The translations under genes and the position numbers were made by a program. A DNA stretch of 64,000 nt from Agapetus fuscipes (Eukaryota > Arthropoda > Insecta > Trichoptera > Glossosomatidae): NCBI GenBank assembly GCA_951799405.1, contig OX637333.1, positions 10,849,960 to 10,913,959 on the forward strand, written 5' to 3'. Shown here one piece after another: positions 21,801 to 32,098 of this stretch. Each line of letters starts with the position of its first letter. The stretch's first letter is position 1. The notes beneath the pieces were generated by a model. That model saw only the letters and a program-made list of their open reading frames with translations. It was not told where the DNA came from and did not search any database.

Positions 21801-24800
21801 TTCACTTTGCCAATGTCACCCCTGTTTCAGGGAATGTCGGCAAGAGTTGCAGGGCTTATGTTCATTTGAGGTTTGGATTTTATTTGTAAGTACACAATCA
21901 GCATTTGTAAGCGCGAACTACACGTGTTTGTTTGTGGGCATACATCTGAGAGCTTTGAATGAATATATCCTTGCAACTTAGATTATAGATTATTATAGAT
22001 TATATGTGGTCAGACTTCAAAAAAATTTGCATGCAGGAAGCCATTAGCAACCTAGGTGTAGCTAAGGGAGGTGTCAGCACTAAGAAAGACACAGAGTGGT
22101 GGAACGATGATGTGAAGGAGGAAATAGGTCTAAAGAAAAAACTGTTTAAAAAGTGGCAGTCAACCAAATTAGAAGCTGACCTCACAAATAATAAAGCTCA
22201 AAAGATACTAGCAAAACAAAAGGTAGCTCAAACTAGGGCAGAACATAATAGAATTTTCTACGAAGACCTTGAGAATGCTAAATGCGACAACAAAATTCAT
22301 AAAATTGCTAGAAAGCGGCACCAGGCTACGAGAGACATTGGTATAAATAAGTATATTAAAGACTCAACTGGAAGATTTCCCACTTCAAATGGTGACATAA
22401 ATGCTAGATGGAATGAATACTACAAAAAACTTCTGAATGAAGAATTTCCTAGCAACCCAAAGCCAGACGAATTACCAACAATGGGTCCCATCCCAGAGGT
22501 GACAAGAGAGGAGGTGAAATTGGCCATAGCCTATAGCAAAGATGAAAAACAACAAAGCGGTGGACCCGGATGCAGTCCCAGTTGAGATCTGGAAAAGAAC
22601 TGGTGACATTGGAATCCCTTGGCTTACTTTGCTGTTTAACAATATTGTCAACTCTGGCCGGATTCCAGAGTCATGGCGTCATAGCTACCTCACTCTCTTC
22701 TACAAAAACAAAGGGAATGCAAGCGACTGCGGGAACTATCGCGGAATAAAACTGACCTCACACACCCTGAAGGAATGGGAAAGGATTATAAATGAGCGCC
22801 TCCAAAGACTCTCCTCCTTAACTGAAAACCAATTTGGATTCACGGGCGGCAAATCTACTACAGACGCTATTCAAGCCATAAGGATAGTAATGGAGAAGTA
22901 TAGAGCAAGTCGTAAAAACCTTTATCTACTTTTCATCGATTTGGAGAAGGCCTTTGATCGTGTCCCACGCAGGCAGGTGTGGCAGGCGGCGAGATCCCAG
23001 GGCATCCCAGAACACTATTTATATTCAACTGCTTCAGGATATGTCCTGCCAAATTACCACAAGAATAAAAAGCCCCGCAGGTATTAGCGAACCATTCGCA
23101 GTGGAGGTAGGAGTCCATCAGGGCTCAGCCCTGAGTCCTTTCCTGTTTAATATGGTTATGGACTACCTTACCAGGAACATTCAACAGTCTATACCATGGT
23201 GCATCCTCTACGCGGATGACATAGCTCTGATTGCGGATTCGGCAGAACAATTACAGGCAAGATTGAACAAATGGGTGGATGCCTTGGAGCGCAATGGACT
23301 ACGCATCAGCAGAAGCAAGACGGAGTACATGGAGTGTGACTATGAGGGCATCGCTACAGACCCGACACATGGAAGTGTTTATTTATTTATTTATTTATTT
23401 AACAAATATATACATGACTGACAGTGAGACACCAAAACGTCACAATACATATAACATGGTAGACATACGAGAACAATATACAGATCCACAGATACATAAT
23501 TCTACGCATCCATACGTCGTTCTAATATACATACAGACTCAGAAAGTAAGCGATCCACACCAGTTGTAAATATATCCAGGTGTGGGGCTGAGGAGGTCAG
23601 AGTATTGAGCAGCGACAGTGCGCGCACTACCCAAGACTGACGGAGAACATTGGTTCGGCAGGCGGGGATCATGAAAAGGTCATGACTTCTTGCTCTATTG
23701 TAATTGCTGGGGGCGAGAAGCTGTAGAGTCCGTCCCAACAGTGGCGAGCAATCAATTTTTCCACGAAGTATGTTAATTATAAATTTGAGTAAGGCCATAT
23801 CTCGTCTCAACTCTAATGAATAGAATCCGAGATGACCTTGAAGAAACTTTGTGGGGTATAAAAAGGGATAATACCCAAAGTTGTTTTTATAGAGGTGTCT
23901 TAAAAATGCTTTTTGCACCTGTTCTAAAATCAGAATATAATAGGACTCATTAGGACTCCATAGGACGCTATTCGTCTCAAGGATACTGCGCACCAGGGCC
24001 GCGTATAGTGTTTTGGTGGCAGCACAGGAAAGGGCAGTGGAGTTTCTGATAACAAAGCCCAGTCTTTGGTACGCCATGTCTCTAACATGTTGGGTGTGCG
24101 CTCTGAAATTGAGTTGTGCATCGAATAATGTGCCCAAATCTCGAATTTCGTGCACTCTTTCGATATGATCACCATTTATAAGATAATGATGATTGATCGG
24201 TGAGTGTAATCTACAGTACGACATAATTTGGCATTTGTTGTGGTTGAAGAACAATTTGTTATCAATGCTCCATTGGTAAACTGCATCGATGTCGTTTTGC
24301 AGAGATAAAGTGTCAGAGTAACACCGTATGGTTTTAAAAATTTTCACGTCATCTGCAAACAGTAAAATATCTGAGCTAGAGATGACGCTTGGTAGGTCAT
24401 TAATAAATAGAACAAAAAGAAAAGGGCCTAAGTTTGAACCCTGACTTATACCAGAGCGTGTCAGATATGGGTCAGACGTGTACTGTCCGTATTTAACGAA
24501 TTGCATTCGGTCTGATAGATAGCTAGCAAAAAGTTTAAGTAACTTCGGAACGAAACCTATAGTGCCTAGTTTTATGAGTACCTAGTATGTCATTGTCAAT
24601 TTTATCAAAGGCCTTTTGAAAATCCAAATATACTACATCTACCTGGTTCTTAGAGTCTAGCTCATGGGACATTTTATCAATGAGAATTCCTAAATTTGTT
24701 GTAACTGATCTCTGCGGTAAGAATGCATGTTGGTTGGCAGTGATAAACGGTAAACATTGGGGCAGTAGTTTGTCGTGAAGTATCATTTCAAATATCTTTG

Positions 24801-27800
24801 CCAGTGCACAAAGTATGGCTATGTGTCTATAATTTTCAACTTTACTTTTTTGACCAGATTTGTGAATAGGGACAACACGAGACTTTTTCCAAGTTGCGGG
24901 ATAGATGCCCGTCTGTAGCACCGAGTTAAAAATATAAAGTAGAGGTTCAATTAATAGGTCGAGACATCCTTTGATGAAAAATGAGGGTATGGCATCGGGA
25001 CCTGCGGAAGAACTAGGCTTCAGCTTTTTCACCGCCTTTCTAACATCGATCTCATCTATGGAGTGAACATTGACAATCCGACTATCTCCCGGAGTGCTGG
25101 TGTAAGCCATAGTTGGGTTAAGGGTTGGGACATTTGGTAAAAATACCGACTGGAAATGCTCAGCGAACGCTGCAGCAGCATCAATTCCTTCACACTCATT
25201 ATCGCCATACGTGACTTTGGTTTCCAAGCCTCCTCGATTTCGTAACGTATTGACAAAGTTCCAAAATTTGGAGGGGTTCTTTTTAAGTTCAAGTGAAATT
25301 TTCTGAGCGTATTGTTTATGGGCGTTTGTAATACTGACTTTTATCTTAGTACGTAATCTCTGGAATTCAGTAAGGCTGAAACTATTGGCAAAGCGTTTCC
25401 AGTCGCGATGATGGTGAGCTTTAAGCGCAATGTCCCTGATCATATCACTAGTGTAATAGACTGGGTACGCTCGACTTCATGTTTGAGCTCGAATTTTCTT
25501 TGGTATACAAAGATCAAACACAGGACAAATTTAAAAAAAAAAATTTCAAATAAAAAATTCAAATTCATTTTTTAATAATGCTGTCCACAAACTGTGGACA
25601 GCATTATTAAAAAAATCAATGGTTCTATCCACATCAGTATGTTCATATATAGGGCTAAAGTCGATTTCCGAAGTCAAACGGTAAAGATTGAGAAAGTCAG
25701 CTTTGGGAAAGTTCCAATCCAAAGATAGGTCCATGTTAGATGGATAAATTATCGTCGCTGGCTCTGAAAATTGGTACTGCTATCTCCATTGAGGGTACTC
25801 CAGTTCCCAAGGTGTCTATTTTCAAATACCTCGGGTCCGTCCTTACTGTAGACGCCAACGTAGACACAGATGTGAAACACAGGATAAACACTGCCTAGCT
25901 CAAGTGGAGATCTCTGTATCTCTGTATGATCTTTATATTACGCTCATTGATTACGCTTCAACAGTAGGTACATTATTTTTTATGCACAAATATTGTTTCA
26001 GATTCTTCAATTATATCAGAAAAAGATGTCATTTCAATCAAAACAAGTGAAACCTCTGCATGGAGACTATTGTGTAAGTAAAACAGCATTCATTTTTTAA
26101 AATACAATCATAATTAGCAAGAATGCAAAAGACTGAAATCTGCAGAGTGAGTACTAGCCCAAGGTCGTCATTCTCAGAATACACCGACAATTCCTACAGT
26201 TATAGTAGCTCTCTCAGAGCAGGATCAGAACTATGGGAGAGCAAGCCATGGTCGTGAAATGGTCATTTCAATGATTGCCCCCTCTAGCCTTTAAAATCAA
26301 GTGACATGATGGATTTTGTAAAATAATTATTGCATTATCCTCCCGTAGTCCGGTCGATAGCTCAGGTGGTAGAGTGCTTGCATTCCATGCCGAAAGCTCG
26401 GGTTCGAATCCCACTGAGGGTGTCAGAAATGATTTCCCGTTTCGGTGCTTATTTCAAACCCCAAAATAAAATACCGGCAAGGTTTACTCAGCCTTCACAA
26501 GAAATGAGTACCAGCACTCTCGGGAGCTGGGAAACCTCCACTTCAATTGAAATGGTTGGCGTAAGGCCGGCCCCCTTACCTGTAAAAATAAACAAGGATG
26601 ATGACTACTGTGTAGTCGAAAACGTTTGTGTCCTTTAAAAAAAAAAAAAAATATATAAATAATAAAAAGTGAAAATAAAACAGATTTTTTAATAACTAAA
26701 TAAAAATAAATAGGTTCAACTCGCCACATGCGACCCCTTTGGGGATAACGCGGCAAGAAGTTACACTATATGTGTAGCTTAGTTGCGTTTTTTTTTTTTT
26801 GCGTCCCTTCACAAAGCTAGTGTAGGCCATGGATGCACAGACCGCGGCCCGCCGATCGAATACTGGTGCCCGCCGACAGCAAAAATAATACTCTCGTACA
26901 TTCGAAAAATATTGAATTCTATTCCAAAATAAAATCAAAATTTTTTTACGCAACGAATTAGACTTGCTGAACTTTTACCGCTGCATTGATAAAAATATGT
27001 ACAAATAGTTGCGCATAAACGCTCTGAAATGTGCCAGCTTATTTGGTTCTACCTATATATGTGAACAAACTTTTTCAATACTAAATAATAATAAAACAAA
27101 AATCGAAACCGCCTTGCAAATAAAAGTTTGGAAGCAGTTTTACGTGTTTTTACAAGTAAATTTGAGCCAAATATAACAAGTAATGTAAGCACTATGCAGT
27201 GCCATGCTTCAAATTAATACATTCTTTTTCAATTTTAATAAATTATTATCAATTCTTTATTGTCTTTAATTACCTATACTTCTGGTGGCCCGCCATCAAT
27301 TCATGATTTGCCCGAGTGGCCCCGAGTCTTAAAAATTTGTGCATCCCTGGTGTAGGCAAACAATACATATTATCTGAATTTTTGATCAAAAATCATCAAT
27401 ACAAAATTATCTGAATTTTGATTTCAAATCCAAATGACTTTACGTCCTCTATGTCTGGTTGATAGCTCATTTGATAGAGTGCTTGCGGTTTTAATTTCAA
27501 GCCCAAAATAAAACACCGGCAAAGTTTACTCAGCCTTTACAAGAAATGAGTACCATATCCTTTGGGAGCTGAGAAACCTCCTCTTCAATTGAAGTGGTTG
27601 AGGTAAGGCTGGTCCTCATAGGTACCAGTAAAAATAAATAGCTTCCACATGCCACATGTGACCACGCCGTTAGAAGTTGCATTATATACGCAGCCTAATT
27701 GGGTAGTGGAGTCTTCTGCACGTGCTACTTGTGTGGCCCAATTCAGTCTTCTTGATCTCTTTCGGTGCTATTCTTAGACATTTTAGTTGTTCGTTGAGCC

Positions 27801-30800
27801 TACGCTTTGACAAACTTAATGATGCATTATTTGTATGAAGTCCTGTCAATCCAAGATGGCCGAATGTGAACAGCTGATTAGTCTTCATACATTTATCATC
27901 AAAATTCGGTAGGTAAGAATGACCGTGGTGATGAAACTTCCAGCCCATTATCATTAGTATGTCAAAGCGTTGCCTTGACCAACGACTAAAATGTCTAAGA
28001 ATAGCCCCGTCACGGTATTGTAAGTGATTAAGCTGCTGTGAGTGAGTAGAAGTTGTAAGTGAGTAAGTTTGCTGTACTATATAATATTTTTGGTGATGTC
28101 TTCCAGTTTTCTCCAAGCCCACCCGCCGTGCCTTCGCCATGTGCTACTTCCTACTGTGCGTCCAGTCATTCGTCGGCATCTTTGCCGTGGTGACGTACGC
28201 CAGTGACATCTTTGCTGATGCCGGCAGTGACATATCCCCGGCCACGGCCACCATCGTCGTGGGCTTCCTGCAACTCGTGGGATCCGTGTGTGCTTCGTCG
28301 CTGATTGAGAAAGCCGGGAGGAAGGTATTGGAGTCGTGTATTTTCAAAGTCTGTTCCCTACGCACAACCGATTTTGATCAACATTTAAATGGCGGCAATG
28401 AAGGAATTGAAAATAATTATGGACAACCTTGTTGTTTTGAGTCAAGATAATATAACAACAAAAAAATACACATTATTTAAGGGTGCTTGTCATTTTTCAA
28501 CAACAGTGAAATGAATTCAATCATCGTGCAGAAAGGGTACCGGTAATGCATTTAGCATTACCGCCAAGTGTATGGGCTCATCATACTGTAACTGCAACGT
28601 TTTCACTGTTCCTATAGGGCCATAGGGGGGGGGGGAGTCAGAATCTCCACAGAGTCTCCTCCATTATTCCTATCCTGACATACTTGGGTATCGCTGTCGA
28701 AATTTGTACCTTTTGTCTTGTGCGTGTGTCGCCTAATGATTTTCAGTTTTGCAAGAAGTTACGCTATATGTGTAGCTTAGTTGCGTTTTTTTTAAGTAAG
28801 TATAATTTTTTAACCAATATTAATATGCCTTACTGTCACAAATGTGACGTAGCGCGGTAACGGTAACGCTTATGTTCGTCAATACAAAACACGCACGACA
28901 TAATCATAAAATTGATTTATTTTAAAATTAATAATACCAGCGACTATAAAAACACACAATCTTAAGAAGCACTAATGTCTCTAAGTAGACAATACACAAT
29001 TGACAACAGATTCCGATATTTACCCTAATAATTCCAAGCTAAATCCCACTTAAAACAATCACGACAAGTTTACGGTTGAGACGTAAAGAAAATGAAGGTA
29101 GCGAATCAGTTTTTTTGTGTTTTCCATACTGCATCAAAGAGTTACCATACGCAAAAAAATACTTAGGGATGCAAGATTTTTGTCAGTTTTCAATGAAAAT
29201 GGTAACACACTAAAAGAAAAATTTCGGAACCAAAAATGGAGACAGCCATTAGCAACTAATATTTAGTGTATAAATAAATAAATATTCTTGTAGCTAGTAC
29301 AGAAAACACAAGAAACGTTACTAAGGTAAATGAAAAAATAATCAACTTTATAAACATTTGACTATTTTTTATCGTATCTTGCCATCAAAGGGTCAAAAAC
29401 GGATTGCCGACATGTAAAATTTGTATGAGAATGGAAAAAGGCGATTTTGTTTTATTTTTTAATTACATCGCCACTTCATGCTTTTTGCAGTTTTTTTTTT
29501 TTTTCGATACGCTTTTTAAATATTTTACTCTAATAAATCTAGAATTCAGTAGACATCACCAGTTTTTATGAAAAAACTGAATATCTTAAGCCGACACACG
29601 CACAAGACAAAAGGTACAAATTTCGACGGCGATACCCACTTCTCTTCCCGTATTCATCATTAACATCCATCACCTTAAAATTTCTTTCACATTCACTCAC
29701 AATTTCAGTAATTTGACCAAACCTTAGTGAATACCACAGTATTTCTTTCCCAGATCCTGCTGGTGTGCTCCTGCCTGGTGGTTTCCCTCTCCATGGCCAC
29801 CATGGGCTCCTTCTTCTACGCCCACCACGTGAACTACGACGTGTCCTCCCTGGGCTGGGTGCCTGTGACAGCACTCTCCCTGAATGTGGCCACATTTGCA
29901 GTGGGAATAGGTCCCATCCCATACGTGCTGCAGTCAGAGATCTTCATGGTTCAGGTACGGAAGGAATTTTTAAAGTGAGATAGTAATAAATAATGATTTA
30001 TTTGGTGAGTGCTATTTTTGTGTGAATCACACCTCAAGAGCCCTCTACAAGCTTGGTTGTTGTTGTAGAAAGCGCCAATTTTCAAGCAAGACCCAGTTAT
30101 TACAAGGCTGGATGGACTGGTATGGTGACTGGTTTTTGGTTCAAGCAGATTAATTTTCCAACCCAGTGAACAGCATATTTAAAAAAATTAATATTTTTTT
30201 CTTTGCTGGGAATCAAACCCTCTACTTTCCAATTATGGGTCCAAAGTGTTAAAACCACTAGACTACAGACCGGTTTATGCAATGTATAGTTAATTTTAAT
30301 AATACACTAAATATAAAGTATTGTATTTTAAACAAAGTGTGCAGTTTGACTCTAAATGTCAAGCCAAGGAACTTCTGTAACTGTAACTGTAACTCTGTCG
30401 CCATTCAGCTAGGGGTGGCCAGAGCCTCTGCAGAGCTGCCTCCATTTTTTCCTATCCTTACATACCTCTTTCAATTCATTCATATCCATCACCTTTTTCA
30501 TGCATTTTCTTCTTTAACGCTCATGTATATCCCATTCTTTCACAATCTCCTCAATCTGATCACTCCATACTTTTCTCGGTCGTCCCTCTTTTTCCTTTTA
30601 CACAAAGCTGGTTATGATCTCAAGACTGTTTAAACACTGCGAGTTGGAAAGGTTCCAAATACTGCATAGTAAATAAAATTTTGTACCAAAATCTATAGAG
30701 CAGATGAGGGCGCAGTGCGAGCTACTTAAATAAATTACTTTTTCAATTTTTGTACCAAAATCTGAGAAATGAAGGGAGCCAAACCATAACGCTTTAATTT

Positions 30801-31463
30801 GTACGTACCAAATACGTTGAATTACAGTAAAGCATCGTTTCTGCAAACATACAACTTTTATGCAACGTAGAAACACAATCAATCTCAAATATGACCAACC
30901 TACAGTGTGCCTAGGCCCTAGCTTATCGCAATAGAAACAATAAATCGTTAACTGTCGCAGACCAGATAGGTATATATGATATATCTATGTCTTGACGGGC
31001 AGCAACCTATATCTTGACGGGCCACATGTTTCAAAGACTTAAAAACTTTTAATAGGTAACGGTTCACTCTGGGATACTACATAATATGTAGATGCATGTT
31101 AAAACGATCTGTCAAATGTTAAGTAAGCGTTTCATAACTTATAGTAAAATATTTGTATTGTTATTCAAATTATCCTTGTTCCAGGCTCGAGGTCTCTCTA
31201 CCAGCATCCTGTTATCCTGGGTCTGGTTCACCTCCTTCCTCATTGCTCAGTTCTACATGCCGGCCGTGGAACTCCTGGGCAATTATGTCATCTTCTGGTT
31301 CTTTTCTGCCGTGGGGATGCTGGGAGTCATCGTTACACTGATCTTCTTACCAGAGACCAAAGGGAAACCTCTAGACGAAATCCTGGCGCTGTTTGGAGGA
31401 GAGGGCGTCAAGAAGAGGTCAAAAGGGATGTCATCTCGTGATGAAAATGGAGAATTGTTGTAG
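18579..31463 (+). CDS. Facilitated trehalose/sugar transporter (Tret1-like, MFS), six 3' coding exons
   Basis: Joined exons 18579-18808, 18985-19308, 19952-20084, 28107-28324, 29754-29954 and 31185-31463 give about 460 residues of a 12-helix MFS sugar porter. Every junction is GT-AG and the phases agree. Visible family motifs are 'AERLGRKTTAL' (loop 2-3 GRK motif), 'PETPTYL' (after helix 6), 'EKAGRK' (loop 8-9) and 'PETKGKPLDEI' (after helix 12). The known family role is facilitated, proton-independent movement of trehalose or other sugars across the plasma membrane, for example from insect fat body to haemolymph. The substrate here is inferred. The first exon begins inside helix 1 ('FVHGAALGWVSP') with 2 bases of a split codon, so a short N-terminal exon lies upstream and was not recognised. 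Exon GC is far above that of the surrounding TE-rich introns. Confidence 0.9.
18839..18890 (-). repeat. SINE-B head fragment in the intron, antisense
   Basis: Reverse complement contains 'GATAGCTCAGTTGGTAGAAT', the SINE-B A-box region. It lies only 30 bp after the exon donor. Confidence 0.7.
18903..18952 (+). repeat. SINE-A tail fragment in the intron
   Basis: 'ACAGCGCTCACCATATAAAT' matches the SINE-A / L2-like LINE 3' tail in sense orientation. Confidence 0.5.
18985..19308 (+). CDS. Transporter exon b (helices 3-6, PETPTYL motif)
   Basis: 108 complete codons between 'CACCTTCCAG' and 'GTGAGT'. It includes 'ARVMAGLGGAGFFMLAPLYA' (helix 4) with 'SEVGSVHIRGAL' after it, and ends 'PETPTYLVKKNRDE'. 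Confidence 0.92.
19540..19690 (+). repeat. Possible LINE C-terminal remnant
   Basis: A short frame resembling the 'GRP...RWLKDV' end of LINE proteins, followed by 'AATAATAAAG' and an imperfect tail. Weak evidence only. Confidence 0.25.
19721..19917. repeat. Fold-back, ~55-bp arms
   Basis: The arms contain 'TAGTTTTTCTCGGGTTATAC' and its near-exact reverse complement, and both inner ends hold 'AGTTATTTTGTCTGCCGA' / complement. The loop is ~85 bp. It lies 35 bp before transporter exon c. Confidence 0.85.
19952..20084 (+). CDS. Transporter exon c (central cytoplasmic loop)
   Basis: Acceptor 'TGTGTTTCAG', donor 'GTGAAA'. It encodes 'DAAKAIAWLRSVPVDSEVVK' and so on, the usual loop between helices 6 and 7. 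It ends with one base of a split codon, matched by the 2 bases opening 28107. Confidence 0.88.
20785..21600 (+). pseudogene. RTE copy A endonuclease domain, broken
   Basis: AP-endonuclease-like domain with 'IQETKW' near its N-terminus, followed later by a linker with 'SQIDFILANRALLKHFKDCK'. A short deletion after 'VERKSDRLM' and another removing most of the 'GGDLNGHVG' region break the frame. The intact equivalent is partly seen in copy B at 63440-63898, where 'YIGGDLNGHVG' is present. Confidence 0.8.
21605..22000 (+). repeat. L270 LINE 3' end nested in RTE copy A
   Basis: It starts 'GCAATGCTGATTTTTAATGT', the same entry point as the antisense copy near 34300, and ends 'CTTAGATTATAGATTATTAT'. 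The uninterrupted RTE sequence is present in copy B near 62143. The duplication at the ends is only ATAT or so. Confidence 0.9.
22004..23375 (+). pseudogene. RTE copy A reverse transcriptase, frameshifted
   Basis: Linker and RT in three frames: 22004-22560, 22542-23030 ('NYRGIKLTSHTLKEWERIIN', 'LFIDLEKAFDRVPR'), then after a shift 22990-23380 ('GVHQGSALSPFLFN', 'ILYADDIALIADS'). YADD is the catalytic RT motif. The shift near 23010 also exists in copy B. Confidence 0.88.
23380..25780 (-). mobile_element. CR1/Jockey-like LINE inserted in RTE copy A, antisense
   Basis: Two minus frames, 24535-25443 and 23502-24506, encode RT with 'SSAGPDAIPSFFIKGC', 'VVYLDFQKAFDKIDND', a broken junction, then 'GSNLGPFLFVLFINDLPS' and 'LLFADDVKIFK'. 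The short frame 25546-25734 is the end of the region preceding the RT. The 3' tail is (AAATA)n on the minus strand (23377-23402). It is 5'-truncated and the RT frame is broken near 24520, so it is defective. Confidence 0.85.
23502..25443 (-). pseudogene. CR1/Jockey-like RT ORF, one break
   Basis: Residues of the first frame cover RT blocks up to 'AFDKIDND'. The second begins near 'MQFVKYGQY', carries FADD and the thumb/C-terminal part ('LVRSILETNSVLWSP'), and ends near 23502. Only a small lesion near 24510-24540 separates them. Confidence 0.82.
26345..26800 (+). repeat. SINE-B, sense, with ~100-bp internal insertion
   Basis: Head 'CGATAGCTCAGGTGGTAGAG' and 'GGGTTCGAATCCC' (A and B boxes), full body, then a novel AT-rich A-run segment (about 26593-26700) before the body resumes at 'AAAATAAATAGGTTCAACTC' and ends in a T run. 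It lies in transporter intron 3 of this window. Confidence 0.85.
26828..27349. mobile_element. hAT-like element with transposase remnant
   Basis: It starts 'CATGGATGCACAG' and ends 'TTTGTGCATCCCTG' (imperfect inverted ends), with identical 8-bp flanks GTGTAGGC on both sides. Inside, a frame near 27050 reads 'TYICEQTFSILNNNKTKI', which matches the C-terminal dimerisation region of hAT transposases. It is 522 bp long and non-autonomous. Confidence 0.88.
27452..27710 (+). repeat. SINE-B, diverged, sense
   Basis: Decayed head 'GATAGCTCATTTGATAGAGT', with the B-box region deleted; the body has 'CAGCCTTTACAAGAAATGAG' and 'CTTCAATTGAAGTGGTTGAG'. Confidence 0.8.
28107..28324 (+). CDS. Transporter exon d (helices 7-8, EKAGRK)
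   Basis: Acceptor 'GATGTCTTCCAG', donor 'GTATTG'. The opening 2 bases complete the split codon from 20084. It encodes 'FSKPTRRAFAMCYFLLCVQS' and on to 'EKAGRK'. Confidence 0.92.
28620..28748. repeat. G-run, L270-like LINE fragment and Rep-U1 start
   Basis: A run of about 13 G, then a short antisense LINE-like piece ('CTCCTCCATTATTCCTATCC', compare 30440), then the first ~65 bp of Rep-U1 ('GGGTATCGCTGTCGAAATTT') in sense. Confidence 0.5.
28750..28798 (+). repeat. SINE-B 3' fragment
   Basis: 'GCAAGAAGTTACGCTATATG' to 'TAGCTTAGTTGCG' plus T run, the end of SINE-B. It lies immediately beside the antisense Rep-U1 copy. Confidence 0.75.
28803..29637 (-). repeat. Rep-U1, antisense copy in the transporter intron
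   Basis: Reverse complement of 14884-15720, ending at 'GGCGATACCC' (29635). Blocks match throughout, including 'TCGGAACCAAAAATGGAGAC' (reverse) and the A/T runs. No ORF was seen. Confidence 0.8.
29754..29954 (+). CDS. Transporter exon e (helices 9-10)
   Basis: 67 complete codons between 'TTTCTTTCCCAG' and 'GTACGG'. It has 'GIGPIPYVLQSEIF', the helix 10 'GxGPIPW...SEIFP' motif of sugar porters, with Y in place of the usual W. Confidence 0.92.
29990..30276 (-). repeat. SINE-A, near full length, antisense, in the intron
   Basis: Tail 'AATGATTTATTTGGTGAGTG', block 'CACACCTCAAGAGCCCTCTA', and a head whose complement reads 'GTAGTCTAGTGGTTTTAACA'. It lies 35 bp after exon e. Confidence 0.85.
30395..30600 (-). 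repeat. LINE C-terminal remnant, antisense
   Basis: The minus strand reads an 'EWDIH' segment, then 'CMKKVMDMNELKEVCKD', the C-terminal pattern of L270-type LINEs, with a different 3' end ('GGGGTGGCCAGAG'). Related to 2738-2935. Confidence 0.65.
31185..31463 (+). CDS. Transporter exon f (helices 11-12, PETKG, stop)
   Basis: Acceptor 'CCTTGTTCCAG'. It encodes 'ARGLSTSILLSWVWFTSFLI', 'PETKGKPLDEILALFGG', a charged tail and TAG at 31461. A candidate AATAAA is at 31684-31689. Confidence 0.94.
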   Translation, partial: ARGLSTSILLSWVWFTSFLIAQFYMPAVELLGNYVIFWFFSAVGMLGVIVTLIFLPETKGKPLDEILALFGGEGVKKRSKGMSSRDENGELL

Positions 31464-31683
31464 AAAAAATGATCTATGTTATTTTTCTACATAAACTAAA
31501 ATAATGGGGCCACTTCCATCATACATCAATGATCATGAATGCATTGTTTACTCTGGAATTTATTTATATTTTACAGAATTGTGAAGTATAGGGTCAGTGT
31601 GGCAACAGTGGATCATTTTTTTTCAAGCGCTCAGAATTATTTTTGTATAAATGCAATCAATTTGCAACTTTTATCAAACGGTT

Positions 31684-31689
31684 AATAAA
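31684..31689 (+). promoter_or_regulatory. Candidate polyadenylation signal for the transporter
   Basis: AATAAA about 220 bp after the stop codon, inside the MITE that begins at 31593. Other AATAAA motifs lie at about 31733 and 31819, so which is used is unknown. Confidence 0.4.
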
Positions 31690-32002
31690 TTAAGTACCTA
31701 CAACTTGTTCTAAGAGCTCCATCTTTTTTATCCAATAAATACAGAGATATTTTGCATTTAGGGAAAAATGGGAAATGATCCACTGTGTACCCTATGGTGT
31801 ACACAGTGGATCAAACAATAAAAACCAAATTATTTGATTTCAAAAAAACAGACAATTTTTTTTTCTGTTATACACAATGGTTATACACCAATTTTAATCA
31901 AACAGAACAAAATAACATTAAATAAGTGGATGATAATACATGAAAAATCCACATTGAAGAAGTAATAAGAATGTTAACGGGCATTGCTGCGTCTTCCGAG
32001 GT

Positions 32003-32098
32003 AAACGCAACTATGCTACACATTTAGTGTAACTTCTTTCTGCGTTCTTCCCAAAGGGTCTCATGTGGCGAGTGGAATCTATTTATTTTTACAGGTAA
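32003..32098 (-). repeat. SINE-B fragment nested in the MITE, antisense
   Basis: 'AAACGCAACTATGCTACACA' to 'CTATTTATTTTTACAGGTAA', the 3' portion of SINE-B in reverse. Confidence 0.8.

Larger units (their letters stand above)
20205..25920 (+). mobile_element. RTE-type LINE copy A, broken by two nested elements
   Basis: The 5'UTR block (20205-20780) has 'CCCCAGGTGGCGGATAGGGG', familiar from insect RTE elements. The AP endonuclease starts about 20785 ('ATWNLGSLTGRS', 'CIQETKWKG') and the RT follows at 22540-23375. It is interrupted by an L270 unit (about 21605-22000) and by a CR1/Jockey-like LINE (about 23380-25780); the frame then resumes at 25781 ('VDANVDTDVKHRINTA'). It has internal deletions at about 21045 and 21188 compared with copy B, premature stops, and a frameshift near 23010 shared with copy B. 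Dead. Confidence 0.88.

Noticed and set aside
21769..21981. Recurrent ~70-aa ORF beginning MRLTTHTVKNGS (also 33917-34129, 61381-61593)
   Set aside because: It lies in the L270 3'UTR. Similarity between copies reflects recent copying; frames differ or break in older copies, with no sign of protein-level constraint.
25570..25618. Perfect ~47-bp palindrome (AATGCTGTCCACA / TGTGGACAGCATT)
   Set aside because: It lies inside the CR1/Jockey-like LINE near its truncated 5' end; probably a local inversion scar, not a separate element. Kept only as a note.
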